From Allomyces macrogynus ATCC 38327 (lineage: Eukaryota; Blastocladiomycota; Blastocladiomycetes; Blastocladiales; Blastocladiaceae), in assembly GCA_000151295.1 (NCBI GenBank), contig GG745346.1:450111-514110 (forward strand): a DNA stretch of 64,000 nt. The letters run 5' to 3'. Of the stretch, positions 52,947 through 64,000 are shown piece after piece; the first letter of the stretch is position 1; every line of letters starts with the position of its first letter. The notes beneath the pieces were generated by a model. That model did no database searches. It had not been told where the DNA came from and saw nothing but the letters and a program-made list of their open reading frames with translations. A program made the position numbers and the translations under genes.

Positions 52947-54532
52947 TCAATCCGCACGCCTGGAGGGTCGTGCCTTGACCACTTTCCACTCCGCTTCATA
53001 TGACGCCTCTTCCGCATCCGCCGCCTCTGCGCTCAGAACGGCCGCATCACTGTCGGCCGCGTCCGGGGTACCCTCGTTGCCCGTCAACCCGTCCTCAGTG
53101 GCTGCCCCATCCCCGCCAGCCGTCCCATCCTCACCACCGTCAGGTCCCGCGCAATCACCGGCTCCGCCATCGCCGACTGGCCCATTCTCGCCGACCCCAG
53201 TCCAGACCGCGACCGCCGCCTTCTCTCCACTCGTCGCGCCCGCGTCCCCACCCACCGTCGCCACCTTCAACTCTCCCACCGGCCTCGGCGGCCTCTGCCT
53301 CACCACCTTCCCGTCCCTGCTCACGTCCACCCACTCCCACACCTCGTCCCCGGACCGCCAGCACCGCCCGCCGTGCGGGACCGCGCGTGCGACCCGTGCG
53401 CCGTGCGTCAACGTCCCCGTCAGTCGCCAATTCGCGCGCAACACACACTTCTCGACCTGAATCAAATGCGCCACGATCCGCGCAATGTTGCGTGAGTCGT
53501 CGAGGCCCGAGTGTTCGCGGCCGGTGAAGGTGAGGCCGAACAGGTGGAGCTGGCCAGCGAGGGAGAGGGAGGTCGTAGGGTGCAGCGTACGGTGGATGAA
53601 CTTGCGCGTGTCGAGGAACCGGCGCAGGTACCACGGCCGCGGCAGGTGGTGGATGGTTAGTGATTTGCGCAGGAAGTCACGCACGTCCCTACGCGCCCCG
53701 AAATCAGTCAGTCCGCGTTACTGCCAGGATAAAAGAGGGGTGGAGAACAGCACGCACCACGGCCCATCCGTGACCACCGTCACGTTCACCCCGTCCGGCG
53801 GCCCGGCCGCCGTCTTGACTTTCTTCTCGCCGAGCGACGGCGCCGCGACCGCGTCAACGAGCGCGTCCTCGTCACCGCGGGTGAACGAGAAGACAGCGAG
53901 CACGCCGTGGGTCTGCAGCCACGCCTCGAGCCGCCACAGGGCCGCCGGGAATGTGGGCGCGGCGTCGACTTGCGCTTGCGTGATGCCGGTGAGCCGCGTG
54001 CAGTAGTCGGATAAGGTGGGTTGCTCGATGGGACGCACGTAGGTCTGAAATTCGTCGATCTAAGGTGGAGACACATCAGACTCCACCAGAATTCGGGATC
54101 CAGGTGAGAAAATGGATGAGTGCGCACCACGTCGCCCGTCACGCCGTCGGCAAGGACACACGGTAACTCGATAATCTCGTTGAAGTAGTCAAACCGCGCG
54201 TGCTCATCGCAGGTACCTTCGACGTCGATGACGAGCAGGAACTGGCGCGGACCGGCGGGTTTCCTTGCTGGGGGTGCGGATGGCGCGCTGGCACTTGCGT
54301 CGATCGTTGTGCTGGGTTCGGCGATAGTCGTGTCGGGCGCCGTCGTTGGGCTGGTCGAACAATTCGAGGATTTGGCAGAGGGTGCCGGATCATGGTGCTC
54401 GTCGGAATGGGTCAGGGCCAAAGTGGACGTCGTTGTTGGTTCGTGATCATGGTGATCGTACGTTGCAGACTGCTGATAGTGGCCGCTGCGCCCGCTGTGG
54501 GTCTTCTTCTTCTTGCCGCGGTCTTTCGCCAT
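52947..54532 (-). CDS. ERI1-like 3'-5' exoribonuclease (DEDDh family)
   Basis: Likely trims small RNAs, histone mRNA ends or 5.8S rRNA, as ERI1 family members do. Exons 54532-54128, 54059-53758 and 53688-52947, 482 residues. Exo I is FLLVIDVEGTCDE near 97-109, followed by FNEIIELPCVL. Then come FQTYVRPIEQPTLSDYCTRL and TGITQAQVDAAPTFPAAL, Exo II around VVTDGPWDVRDFL spanning the second intron, and Exo III GREHSGLDDSRNIARI. All four acidic residues and the His are present. The N-terminus is basic then Ser/Thr/His-rich. The ~110-residue C-terminal tail is Gly/Ala/Asp-rich and unusual. A GTGCGC donor ends exon 1 at GDV. Confidence 0.87.
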
Positions 54533-54767
54533 GATTGCGCGAGGTTGAAGCGAGCCAGCTCGTCGATTTGACGAGATTTGTGCTGTGTTTAATCAAAAGG
54601 CGATCGCTTGCGATGTGGTTGGAAGCCAGTGCATGACGTGGATCAGTGCCCTGGTTGACGTGGACGCTCTGCTTCATGCAAGCAAACAGCAAACAACGCG
54701 AGCTGAAGGGCATCTTGCCAGTCGTGCCAATCATTTTCTCGCCATCAACCGTGACCTGCAAGAAACC

Positions 54768-55471
54768 ATGATCACTGCTATCCTTCCGCGCACCGCGACT
54801 TGGCGCACCATCGTCACCGCGCTCGCCCCGTGCTCCACCACCGTCGCGCTCGCCGCTCGCGCTGTCGTGCCAGCGGCTACCGCAAGGAGATTCGACCCTG
54901 CCGCATCCTACTACTCAACCAACGCGACCGATCTTCCCGACCGCACCTGGATCGACTCGTTCACCCTGTCTTCGATCCCGTCCACCGCCTACACCGTCAG
55001 CTACGCGCGCAGTTCCGGTCCCGGCGGGCAAAACGTGAACAAGGTCAACACCAAAGCGATTCTGAAATTCCACGTGGATCCCCGGCCCGCATGGCTGCCC
55101 GAGTACGCGCACGCGGTTTTGATGCGGCAGCGTTCGGCGCAAATCAACAAGGACGGCGACTTGGTCGTGATGAGCGACCGGTTCCGGTCGCAGCGGCAGA
55201 ACGTCGACGATTGTGTGGAAAAAGTGTTCGAGATGGTCAAGGAGGCGGGGTACGTGCCGCGCGAGACGACGGACGAGCAGAAGCGGCATGTGAAGAAGTT
55301 GTACGTGGGATCTGGTTGGCTATGGAGTGAGGGGGGTGGAGCGGGACTGACGATTGGGTGGGGTGGGGCGTGGATAGGCAACGCGCGCAGAATGAGCGCC
55401 GACTTGAGAGCAAGAAGATGGCGGGCAAGAAAAAGGCCGATCGGCGCGGCGGTGGGCGCGGCGAGTGGTGA
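54768..55471 (+). CDS. Mitochondrial ICT1/MRPL58-type peptidyl-tRNA hydrolase (GGQ release factor)
   Basis: Hydrolyses peptidyl-tRNA on stalled mitochondrial ribosomes. Exons 54768-55300 and 55378-55471, 208 residues. The GGQ motif is in YARSSGPGGQNVNKVNTKAI, and the family's ALMRQRSAQINKDGDLVV-like segment and SDRFRSQRQN follow. Splicing switches to a Lys/Arg-rich tail (QRAQNERRLESKKMAGKKKA) ending GEW, exactly the basic tail that inserts in the mRNA channel in ICT1; the unspliced frame lacks it. The first ~45 residues look like a mitochondrial presequence. Divergent from the ERI1-like gene across 235 bp. Confidence 0.88.
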
Positions 55472-55883
55472 CGATGGTGGAAGCGTCGTATCCACGATTG
55501 ATATTGCTGACATCATGGGCTCGACGGGGAAGTCATCGCGTGGATGCGGGGTTGATCAGCATGTACCTCAGAACGCGACAACTGGCGACTCGCCTGTGGG
55601 TGGTGGAGCAAACATGAGCGTCCCGTTGTTCCTTTGCAGCAAACGAACATAGGCAATTGGTGTGAATGATCATGGAAGCAAATGTTTTGTTTCAGAAGCA
55701 AAATCCCATTGCCATCAACGCAGTTGGCTTCTTCTGCAACTGCCCGCACTCTCTTCACCCAATTGTCACGCGTGCTGCTGGATAACGCACTCAAATCAAC
55801 GACCAACCATAACGACGCTCCAGCCAACCGCCATCGCTTCTGATCACCATCTTGCCACGGGCGTCACCAAGTCGCCTCGACCA

Positions 55884-55991
55884 CCATGGAATTCTTGCCT
55901 CACGTCGTCAAGGCTCTGGTCGCCGAGTTTGTCTTGACGCGCGAGGACCGCGCCAAGGATCTCTTCGCACCCAGGGGGGGGGGGGGGGGCG
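55884..55991 (+). pseudogene. F-box relic 1, cut by a 16-G run
   Basis: Starts MEFLPHVVKALVAEFVLTRE and continues DRAKDLFAP, then runs into 16 consecutive G (55974-55989), after which no LRR frame continues. Matches the relic at 56383. Too short to function. Confidence 0.65.
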
Positions 55992-56382
55992 CAGGCGAGC
56001 TTTTCAAACCATGAGAGGCTCAGTCGTCTTGGCAGAACGAGATCGTTTGCCCCGGAGGAATCCCTGGTTCGGAGAACTCTTTGATTGGTGGCAACTGGAG
56101 CCCTCGCCCTTTCCCAACCCGCGGATATTCTCAGAATCATAAATCAGCCCAACCACTCTCCGTCGTGAACGCGGCCTTGTGCATTCCCTTCTCACTCAAG
56201 ACTCAAGAGAGTGCAGCCGACCATTACGCCAAACCGAACGCTTGCTGGGATCGGCCACTTAGCGATTCCGGCCAACCGGTCCAACTGCTGCAATCATCAA
56301 GCGCTCAAGCTCAATCCCACCGCAATGCCACGTTGTTGACCATCAACTTGCCCGCAAGCTTCACCAATTATTCCTCTTGACC

Positions 56383-57288
56383 ATGGAGTCTTTACCCGAC
56401 GTCGTCAAGGCCCGGATCGCCGAGTTCAGTCTTGACGCACGAGGACCACGCCAAGGATCTACTTGCGCTCATGTAATCGTCGCTGCATTGTTACACGCCG
56501 GCCATGACGCTGGCGCTCCTGTGGCGCACCAGCCGGCTCATTAGCGTGCAGGAAAAAAGGGATGGTGTAACTGTTGTGTGGGGCGACAAGTGCCCAGTCG
56601 GCTGGATCCTCGTGACAGGCGATTGCCCGCCGCGCGCGGCACTGATATTGGCTGCCCGCCCTTTGGACTCGCCTTTCCACGAGTTGGCCATTGACCACCG
56701 AGTCGCCGTGCCTTACCAGGCACTTCGTGGCCATCTCGAGCTGTCGGTCGATAGTTTTACGTCGGTGAAAGTGGTGGGGGCAGTGCCACAGTGGAACTAT
56801 TGAGGATCGATTTTCGTCACGACTTCCTCTAATATTTGGAACTGCTCCCGGCCGCGCTGTTCTCGCTCAAGCTGTATGTGCCGTTGGTGTCCGAGCTGGA
56901 CGATGAGGTGCTGCTCACGGAAACGCTCGCACGACTGACGTCGTTGCGCACCCTGAAGTTGACGGCGAGCGACCGAATTCGTCTCAACTGGTGGAGGTCG
57001 GTGCTCACCAATACCACTCCACAAAACCTGACCATGCTGTCGCTCGATCCGCTGCTGGGACTCGAGCTGGTTGCTGTGCTCGAACCAGAGCAAACGTACT
57101 CCATACATATGAGGCCGGGAAGTGCGAAAAAATGTGGAGCGTGCCGCTTGTCACCAAGAGACGAATGTGACGAGGTTGTGCCGTTTGCATTGGAATATTT
57201 ATTGCTGCACTACAGCACTCCAACTGCTACCAGCTTCCACCCCCATACTGCAGGCCTACATTTCGTACGGTACATAGCGCCCCAGTGA
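56383..57288 (+). pseudogene. F-box/LRR relic 2
   Basis: Begins MESLPDVVKARIAEFSLDAR, paralogous to relic 1, then shifts frame within the DHAKDLLALM-like segment. Later pieces are LRR-like: SLRTLKLTASDRIRLNWWRS, and NLTMLSLDPLLGLELVAVL up to about 57,085. The frame is then lost. Same family as the cluster at 35-44 kb but more decayed. Confidence 0.65.
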
Positions 57289-57772
57289 GCATTATTTCTC
57301 GGCGCTCAAAACATATGCGCGAAGCGTGTCGCCCCCCAGCCGTGGTTACCATTTTGATGCTGGCTCAACATGCAGTTTTGTGTTGCGGCCGCAATCGAGA
57401 CTCCACCAAGGAACTGATGTGACATTGATTCCATGTTGCCAACGCGGGCCGATTTCAGCCAAGGCAGGCCAAGAAATGTCAAAACGAAACGAAACGAAAC
57501 GCTCAAGCGGGAGGTGGTAAAGAGCGGCATGATTTGTGCCAAGAAGTGACAGGGGACTCTGACTCGGAGACAAATGCGCGTCTTGGATCTCGAACCGGCA
57601 GAGATGTGTCGAAGTCCTTCATAAGCGTGCTCGCTCCTCCTGTTTCGTCACCGGCTGCACTGGGCTGCGCGACATCGAGCCTCCCCGTTCTCTCTTCGCG
57701 TTACTGTCGGCAGTCGAACTCTTCTCAACTTGCTCGCGTCGCCATCGACAATTATCGCCCACCTGCACGATC
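57289..57772. other. Spacer, no gene seen
   Basis: About 0.5 kb between the relic and the AAA+ gene; probably the AAA+ promoter. Confidence 0.45.
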
Positions 57773-59939
57773 ATGATCCCTCCACCTCCGCCGCCGCCCC
57801 TCCCCTCGCGCCGGAGCGTCATCGACCTCATGGACGTTATCGATGGCAGCGACTCATCAGCGCACGCGTACTTTGCCAAAGTGCTCCTCGACGACAACGC
57901 GCGCGCGTTCGAGTACCGGATCGCGGCACCGCCCGAGCCCGCACTTCGGCAACCCGGCGAAATCCCGCTGTTCCCCGTCATTAAGGCGCTGATCCCCGGC
58001 GCGCCGCTCTCTCGCAAGCTCGCGCCGCAGCAGCTGCTCTACGCGCTTGGCAAGCTGCGCGGCACGCAGCTCACGCTCAACGAGTACAATGCGTCGCTTT
58101 TGATCGACGACGACGCCGACGAGAGCAAGCGGTATGCGCGGCACCACGCGATCGACCTGTTTTCAATTCTCGCGTTCCAGCCGCCCGACGCGACGACGCC
58201 CGTGGCGGTGCCCGGGCTCCACGAACTCGTCGTGTCAGTCGAAGACCACTTTGCTGAGTCGCTCACGAGCCACCGCGCCGCGATTGCTGCAGGATCAGTC
58301 GAGTTTGATGGGCTCGGCGAATTGTACAAGCCGGGCGCGCTCGTCGCCGGGACGACGGCGCTGGGGGGTGGTGTGGCGGCCGGGTACCGCGTGCGCACGT
58401 CGTGGTACGCTCTGCTGTTTCAATCAGTGGCGCGTGCGTCAAACCATTACTCTGACATTTGCGCGCGTCGCCGCAACCAACGTCTAGGTACGAGGAAAAG
58501 CGCACGCTGTTCAAGATCGAGACGAGCTTCCACATGCGGCTCGAGTGCATTGTCAGTTTCGGCCGCTTCTTTTCACTCGTTACGTTCGACGAAGTCTATT
58601 CCGGGTGGACCGGCGCCAAAGTGCGCGCGCTCGCGGACCTCGGGCTCGCGACGCCCGTCGCCGAGGACGACACGCACCTGCACGACCGTGGCGGCAAGTG
58701 TGTCGATCTTCTTGCGGGCAGCGCCGTCCCGTTTGTTGAGTACGCGCCTGGGTCGTTTTTCGTGCATCGCGGGTCGTCCAATCGCGGCGGATCGATGGTC
58801 CCGTCCGTCGCGTCGGGCCGGATTGTGATTGACGGCGAGCGCGGGATGCTGCTCGGCCATTACCCGTCGCAGGGCGCCGACGAGGTGACGCTCGCGATCC
58901 AGGGCGCGGCCGCGCGGTACAAGCGCATTGCGAATGACGCGAGTCTTGCGCGCGGCGAGTTGCCGCCCGTCGGGCAAGGGATTCTGCTGTTCCGCACGGT
59001 TCCCGAACACTTGCACGCGGTGATTTGGCCAGCGCTCGTCGGGTTCAGTTTTGCGACCAAGGCGTGGGGCCACGTCTTGGTGGACGCGGTGCACGCGATC
59101 AGGTTCAACGACGACGCGTTTGCGAAGCTGGTGCTCGCGCCCGAGCGCAAGCGGCTGATTCGCGCGCTCGTCAAGTTTGGCGCGGGTAAGGCCCAGTTTG
59201 ATGACCTGATCCAGGGCAAGTCGGGCGGGTCCGTGTTCTTGCTGCACGGGCCCGCCCGGGTGCGGCAAGACGTTGACGGCCGAGGCGATTGCTGAATTGT
59301 TGCACCGGCCACTGTATTACGTGACGATGGGCGAGCTCGGCACGACGCCGCAGGAAATGGAGGACCGGTTGGGGTCGGTGCTCGAGCTGTGTGCCGGGTG
59401 GAACGCGCTTGCGCTGATTGACGAGGCCGACGTGTTCTTGGAAAAGCGCACGGCGGCCGCGGACGTAACGCGGAACGCTATGGTGTGTGTGATGTTGCGG
59501 CTGCTCGAGTATCACCCAGGTATCCTGTTCCTAAGTGCGTGCGTTTTTGTCTGGTCGGTTCTGTTGCATGGGTGAAGAAGAGCACTAACGGCGACTGGAA
59601 TCCATAGCCACGAACCGCGTCCTCGAATTCGACCCGGCGTTCGAGTCGCGCGTCACGGTCGCGCTGCGGTACGACCACCTCGCACCCGACGCGCGCGCAC
59701 AAGTGTGGCGCAACCTCGTTGGCAACCTGCGCGGGATCGAGGTCGACCCGGCGCTCGATTTCGAAAAGCTCGCCGAGACGGTGATGAACGGGCGGCAGAT
59801 CAAGAACGCGGTGCGGCTCGCGTTGGCGTTAGCCGAGGACATGGAGTCGCCGCTTACGCAGGACCTGATTGAGCAGACGATTGCGATCACGGCCGTTGGG
59901 CGCGAGGAAATGACGGGCAAGAACGCGTACGTGATGTAG
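57773..59939 (+). CDS. Fungal DUF7025/AAA+ ATPase with a 1-base frameshift in Walker A
   Basis: Exons 57773-58404, 58488-59534 and 59608-59939. The N-terminal and middle parts match the fungal DUF7025-type family (EEKRTLFKIETSF, FSLVTFDEVYSGWTGAKVRA, LLGHYPSQGADEV, PALVGFSFATKAWGHVLVD). The AAA+ module follows: FLLHGP..., LTAEAIAELLHRPLYYVTMG, ALALIDEADVFLEKR (Walker B), RNAMVCVMLRLLEY, then across the last intron TTNRVLEFDPAFESR (sensor 1 and Arg finger). At 59251-59260 one extra base in a CCC run shifts the frame inside the P-loop. Without it all exons join in one frame of 670 codons (669 residues). Either a sequencing/assembly error or a very young pseudogene. Substrate unknown. Confidence 0.8.
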
Positions 59940-60238
59940 GTTGCTAACGGTCAGGAAGGTTGGTGTGAAGGGTGTTGGCGAGATAGCGTTTTTGCGATAT
60001 GGGTGGAGGATTGGCAAAGAAATGTTGATCATGGATGGACTTGCTGCTCCGATCGCTGCACGAGTCACCGCGGAATCCAGGCGGAAGCAGGACGAGGATG
60101 TGCTGCCAATGAATCAACCCCGACGTGAAATCCGGTGCGGGACGATCAGCTTATCAAAAGCAAATATTGCCAAATGACGCGCATTCTGGGTCCTAATCAA
60201 TGTATTTTCCTCGACGCTACGATGGTCCAGATACCACC
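59940..60238. other. Convergent 3' spacer
   Basis: About 300 bp, no gene seen, between the AAA+ gene and the small minus-strand gene. Confidence 0.4.
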
Positions 60239-60542
60239 TTACTCGGAGGCTTCCTGTGCGAGCTGCGCGCGCTTATTCTCGCGCACCTTGGCCAGCACTT
60301 TTTCCAGCTCGGCCTCTTGGCGCTGCTGCACGCCGTAGATGTAGTAGCCAAACGAGCCGAAGATCAGGGCGGCCGCAGCGTGACCACCGGCACCTATTGT
60401 GCGCAGATATCAGAGAAGCACGGGGGTCGTGATCACAGTCTGCGAGCAGCGTACCCTGCAACGGGTTCTTGCGCTCGAGGGCGTTGGCGAGACCGCGCGC
60501 AGCGACGCCAAACGAGGCCCACCCGAGAACGCTCGTGAACAT
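60239..60542 (-). CDS. 80-residue single-span protein, probably mitochondrial
   Basis: Exons 60542-60455 and 60393-60239 (GTACG donor, AATAG acceptor). It reads MFTSVLGWASFGVAARGLAN then, after the join, GAGGHAAAALIFGSFGYYIY, a hydrophobic helix, followed by a Gln/Glu/Lys/Arg-rich helix (QRQEAELEKVLAKVRENKRA). One membrane span plus a charged helix is the look of small accessory subunits of inner-membrane respiratory complexes; I cannot name which. An ATG two codons upstream (60548) is equally possible. Confidence 0.6.
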
Positions 60543-61366
60543 GGTCATGGTGAAGGAGGGAATAGGTCGGGATGGGTGGGTTACAGAGCAGAGGAGACTG
60601 TTTGTGGCCAGCGCGGGATGGCGATCGGCCAAATGGAGCGGCACAGGTCGGGTCCGGCGCGGATGGCGGAGTGAGCATCGCGTATACACGTGTAGTGAGG
60701 AGCGGCGTGGTAAGCACGAGTGCACGTCACGGGGATTGGGTGATGGCTCCTTCCGTCACGATCAAGGGTCGAGGACCAGCGCTCCCCCATTCCACGACCA
60801 CTCAACACCACCACGATCACTCGCAACGGCCCGCAGCTTCAAAGCACAACTATCAGCGCAACGGCTTCGCCACGGAATGCCGCAAGTCGTGGTGGTGCTC
60901 AAAGGCGTGGAAGCGCGCCATCGTTTGATCACAAGGGTCGGCAACGCTGGGCGCGGAAAAATCGCTACCGAGGGGCCGAGTTGGGCAGACGGCACGAGCT
61001 TGATCCAAGACGAGCGCGATGCTTGAAGTCGGCGCGGTTGGCAATCGCGGTGGTGGTCGTTTTCGAGATTGTCACAGCAGCGATCGCGAGTTCGAGGTGG
61101 AGCGCGACCAAGGCAGCGACAAGTGTGACCTGGCGTGACCGAGGTGATCACCGCATCAACCCATTGTCGACGACGACGATCACCACCAACCAAGACGACG
61201 GCGACGACGACGACGACGACGATTGACGACCGGATCGCTGGGACCGCATTCAACGCAGACGCACGGACCGGACAATTTCGAGCGACGTGCCACCACTCTC
61301 CACCGACTTGCGAAGCGAATCGACCACAAGTACCGCCGCACGCATCAACGCCACTCTACCGCCGTC
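60543..61366. other. Divergent promoter region upstream of ERG24
   Basis: About 0.8 kb. No supported gene. A (GAC)n-like run occurs at 61195-61225. The ERG24 frame is open to 61223 but no better start is seen. Confidence 0.45.
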
Positions 61367-62862
61367 ATGGCCACGACCGCCTTTGACTCGCCCGCGCGCA
61401 ACACGCGCGCGCAGGCACGCAAGCGCGTCGCTTCGGCCGACCGCGCCATCACGCCGTCGCCGGATCCGCAGCCACGTATTGCCACGCGCGATGTCAAGTC
61501 GCCCGTCCCCGAGCTCAACCCGCGCACGCACAGTTACGAATTCGCCGGCCCGATCGGCGCGACTATTCTGTCTGTGACCATGCCCATGATCGTGCTCGGT
61601 CTCAACGTCCTTTGCACGCCCGACGGCTGTCCTGCCGCCTCGTGGGTGTCGTCGACCACTGCTCTCGCCGCGCATTTGCAGCCGAGGGTCGCATGGTCAG
61701 CGCTGTTCGACCCAGGTGCACTTGTCGCGTACCTCGGATGGTTTGCGTGGTGTGTCGCCATGTACCGTTTGCTGCCCGGCGACACGGTGCGCGGCACGCC
61801 GTTGCGCAATGGCCAGACGCTGCTCTACAAGATCAATGGGTTCAATACGCTCGTGTTCACAGTCATTTGCCTGCTGCTCGTCGTCAACTTCCACGGCCCG
61901 GACCTGCTGCTCTACATTGCCGATAACTTTGTGCCGATCATTTTCAGCGCCATTCTCTTCACCTATGCCATGTCGCTGGGCCTCTACCTCGCGTCGTTCA
62001 AGGGCACCAAGCTGCTCGCGCTCGGCGGCAACTCGGGCAACCCGATCTACGACGTATGGCGTCTGTCTCTCTGGTTCTGACGCTCGAGCATCCCAACTGA
62101 TCGTCAATGTTTCCACAGTTCTTCATTGGCCGCGAGCTCAACCCACGCATCGGCAACTTTGACCTCAAGCAGTTTTGCGAGCTGCGGCCCGGGCTCATCG
62201 GGTGGCTCCTGCTCGATGTGGCCTTCCTGACCAAACAGTACGTGACGGCCGGTTACGTGACCGACGCCATGGCACTCGTTGTCATGTTCCAGGCCATCTA
62301 CGTGATCGACGCGCTCTACAACGAGCCCAAAGTCCTGACTACCATGGACATTACGACCGACGGGTTCGGGTACATGCTCGTGGCCGGCGACTTGCTATGG
62401 GTACCCTTCACCTACACGCTGCAGGCGCGGTACCTGTCGCAAATGCCCGCGACCCACCTCGGTTGGCTCGGCGTGCTCGGCGTTCTCGCGCTCAACGCCC
62501 TGGGCTACTACATTTTCCGGTCGGCCAACTCGGAAAAGGACGCGTTCCGGTCGGACCCGACGGGTCCGCGCGTCAAGCACCTGCGGTACATGGAGACCGC
62601 GGCCGGGTCCAAGCTGCTGATCAGTGGGTGGTGGGGCCGTGCACGCCACATCAACTACTTTGGCGACTGGCTCATGTCGGTGGCCTGGTCGCTGCCTTGT
62701 GGGTTCGCGCACCCGATTCCGTACTTCTACCCGGTCTACTTTGCCGTGTTGCTCGTGCACCGCTTCTACCGCGACGAGCACAAGTGCAAGACCAAGTATG
62801 GCAAGGACTGGGACAAGTATTGCGCGCTCGTGCCGTATCGCATCGTGCCGTACGTGTGGTAA
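61367..62862 (+). CDS. ERG24: Delta(14)-sterol reductase (ERG24/TM7SF2 family)
   Basis: NADPH-dependent reduction of the C14=C15 bond in ergosterol synthesis, in the ER membrane. Exons 61367-62053 and 62119-62862, 476 residues. Eight to ten hydrophobic spans. Family motifs: GFNTLVFTVICLLL region, NPIYDFFIGRELNPR across the intron, LKQFCELRPGLIGW, DGFGYMLVAGDLLWVPFTYT, and the C-terminal signatures LLISGWWGRARHINYFGDWL and HRFYRDEHKCKTKYGKDWDKYC ending PYRIVPYVW. The ~45-residue N-terminal tail is basic and polar, shorter than in lamin B receptor. GTATGG donor, CACAG acceptor. Confidence 0.93.
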
Positions 62863-63032
62863 TGGGGTCAGCGTGTTGGAGGGGCGATGCTCCAGTTGTA
62901 CAGAGTTGTGCTGGCTCGGCCGCTTACAGCCGTGTGTGCATGCCAGCCAAAAGGCGGGCGTTGCGCAGTTTGGATGTACAATTTTGATTGGATTTGGTTT
63001 TCGTTGGTTGCTTGGGAGGATGAGTCCTTAAC

Positions 63033-63473
63033 TTGCCCGATTTCCGATTTGACCTTCAAGTTTATGTGCCCGACTTTGCCGTCAATGCCAATGATTTGCC
63101 GCGTCGCTTTCAAAGCGGCGTGCTTCCCCGTCTCCTTCAACTGCTCCCGATCCCGACATGGTCGCTCCGACTCTCCAGCAAGCCAGAAGACATGATGGTC
63201 TTTGTGCTGCGCTTTGCGTCACCGACGCTCAATGACGCTCAACAGAAACTGGGCACTGCGGCAACCGTTGGTAACCTTTCATCATGCTTTAGCAGCGATC
63301 GCCATCAATTTGCGCTCAGCGACTTGCACCTCGACACACTCACGCCAGCGCTCACGTCACTGACCTTGACCAAGTGCCAGTCAAGCCGCCTATTTGCCTA
63401 TTTTGCAGGCGAGACCTGGTCGTTCCCTGAAACCGTGACGCGCGTCTGTAGAGCCGGGACGCGGCGTAATTGA
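63033..63473 (+). pseudogene. F-box/LRR-family fragment
   Basis: A 146-codon frame without an F-box. LLQLLPIPTWSLRLSS with FVLRFASPTLNDAQ parallels LIRILPKPLHSLTLDM with VMQRFTSPTLQSLH of the intact gene at 37.7 kb, and LTPALTSLTLTKCQ is an LRR. It ends after VTRVCRAGTRRN. Probably the middle of a decayed paralogue; flanking repeats are lost. Confidence 0.6.
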
Positions 63474-64000
63474 GGCGAAACTAAATATATCTGTATCGAG
63501 CACTCAATGCGAGATCAGAACAAGGGTCCTAAAGCATATGGCAATAGAACACACAAGAACGGTGCGAGAGAAAGGGGCTAAACGGACCTGCGTCGAGCAC
63601 TCAATGCGAGATGCCGAAACAGGAAGGCGGGACGCAGCCATACTTATGGAGACGAAAAGGAATGGGGGTGAAAACGGTCGGAAGGACTGGAAAAGGAAAG
63701 GAGTTATGGCCGCAGCAATCCCAAGTAAAAATGGCCAAAGCGATAAAAGAGCATAGTCATAAAGCGAAAAAAGAGAGCGCTCATGACACAGCGACAAATC
63801 TATGAATTGATGAAGGAGTGCGCGAGGAGGACGCGCACGTACGCCGACGAGGCTGAGGCGCTTGTCACAACACATCGATTGTCTCCAACAATGGGCTCAC
63901 TGAGAATGACTTGGTGTTCCTGGAGGTGGCCGCCTCGGCTCACTCATCTGAACTGCCGGCCTCGCTGCGGACACTCGACGCGCGCATGAACCCAGGCCTG
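63474..64000 (+). pseudogene. AT-rich spacer, then LRR fragment running off the window
   Basis: 63474-63880 shows no gene; ACTCAATGCGAGAT occurs twice (63504 and 63599). From about 63893 a plus frame reads NDLVFLEVAASAHSSELPA and LRTLDARMN, an LRR-like unit of the same family, cut by the window edge, so its state cannot be judged. Confidence 0.4.

Overview
The window is nuclear DNA of a GC-rich fungus that still makes flagellated zoospores, most likely a chytrid or blastocladiomycete. The evidence is a fungal chitin-synthase export chaperone (CHS7), a fungal-type DUF7025/AAA+ ATPase and an ERG24-type sterol C-14 reductase, all beside the axonemal protein CFAP58, which is kept only by lineages with motile cilia. 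Host genes are dense and have short introns of about 60-110 bases, nearly all starting GTACG or GTGCG and ending (C/T)AG. I used these to rebuild exon structures. The phylum assignment is inference.

Layout. 0.2-18.5 kb is a conserved block: mitochondrial tRNA 2-thiouridylase (-), a weak secreted/anchored ORF, a BAR-SH3 membrane-curvature protein, CFAP58, a spacer with a 17-copy 9-bp minisatellite, a tiny CaaX protein, a WD40 protein (-), CHS7 (-) and a first methionine aminopeptidase 2 (MetAP2). 19.08-34.35 kb is an integrated virus-like element. 34.4-44.0 kb is a cluster of F-box/leucine-rich-repeat genes, two intact, one without a resolved 5' end and one decayed. At 44.3 kb lies a second MetAP2 copy. 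46.7-49.6 kb is a decayed cation/proton antiporter. 50-63 kb is again ordinary host genes: PKA catalytic subunit, ERI1-like exonuclease (-), ICT1-type peptide release factor, two F-box relics, the AAA+ ATPase with a single-base frameshift in its P-loop, a small membrane protein (-) and ERG24. F-box/LRR debris reaches the right edge.

The most notable content is the 15.3-kb element, a Polinton-like virus (PLV) with about 0.75/0.96-kb terminal inverted repeats (TIRs). A compact minus-strand cluster carries the virion genes: penton-like minor capsid protein, a small amphipathic protein, a major capsid gene, an A32/FtsK-type packaging ATPase, a large Q/N-rich protein, and several tiny proteins including a 38-residue single-span membrane protein. 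A plus-strand gene encodes a repeat-stalked fibre with a C-terminal jelly-roll-like head. Genome-handling genes are a DDE (rve) integrase, a separate tyrosine recombinase, a zinc-ribbon protein and a fusion of a family-A-like polymerase (TVpol-like) with an SF3 helicase. The presumed major capsid gene has two in-frame stop codons while the replication and integration genes are open, so this copy looks recently integrated but unable to make its own capsid. CCTAGG motifs cluster in the TIRs and recur just before the tyrosine recombinase gene.

The two MetAP2 copies flank the element and the LRR cluster. They share about 620 bp at near identity inside otherwise diverged genes, which suggests gene conversion or a recent local duplication. 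Limits: splice sites are read by eye, family assignments come from motif recognition without database searches, and host starts are the best ATG in context.
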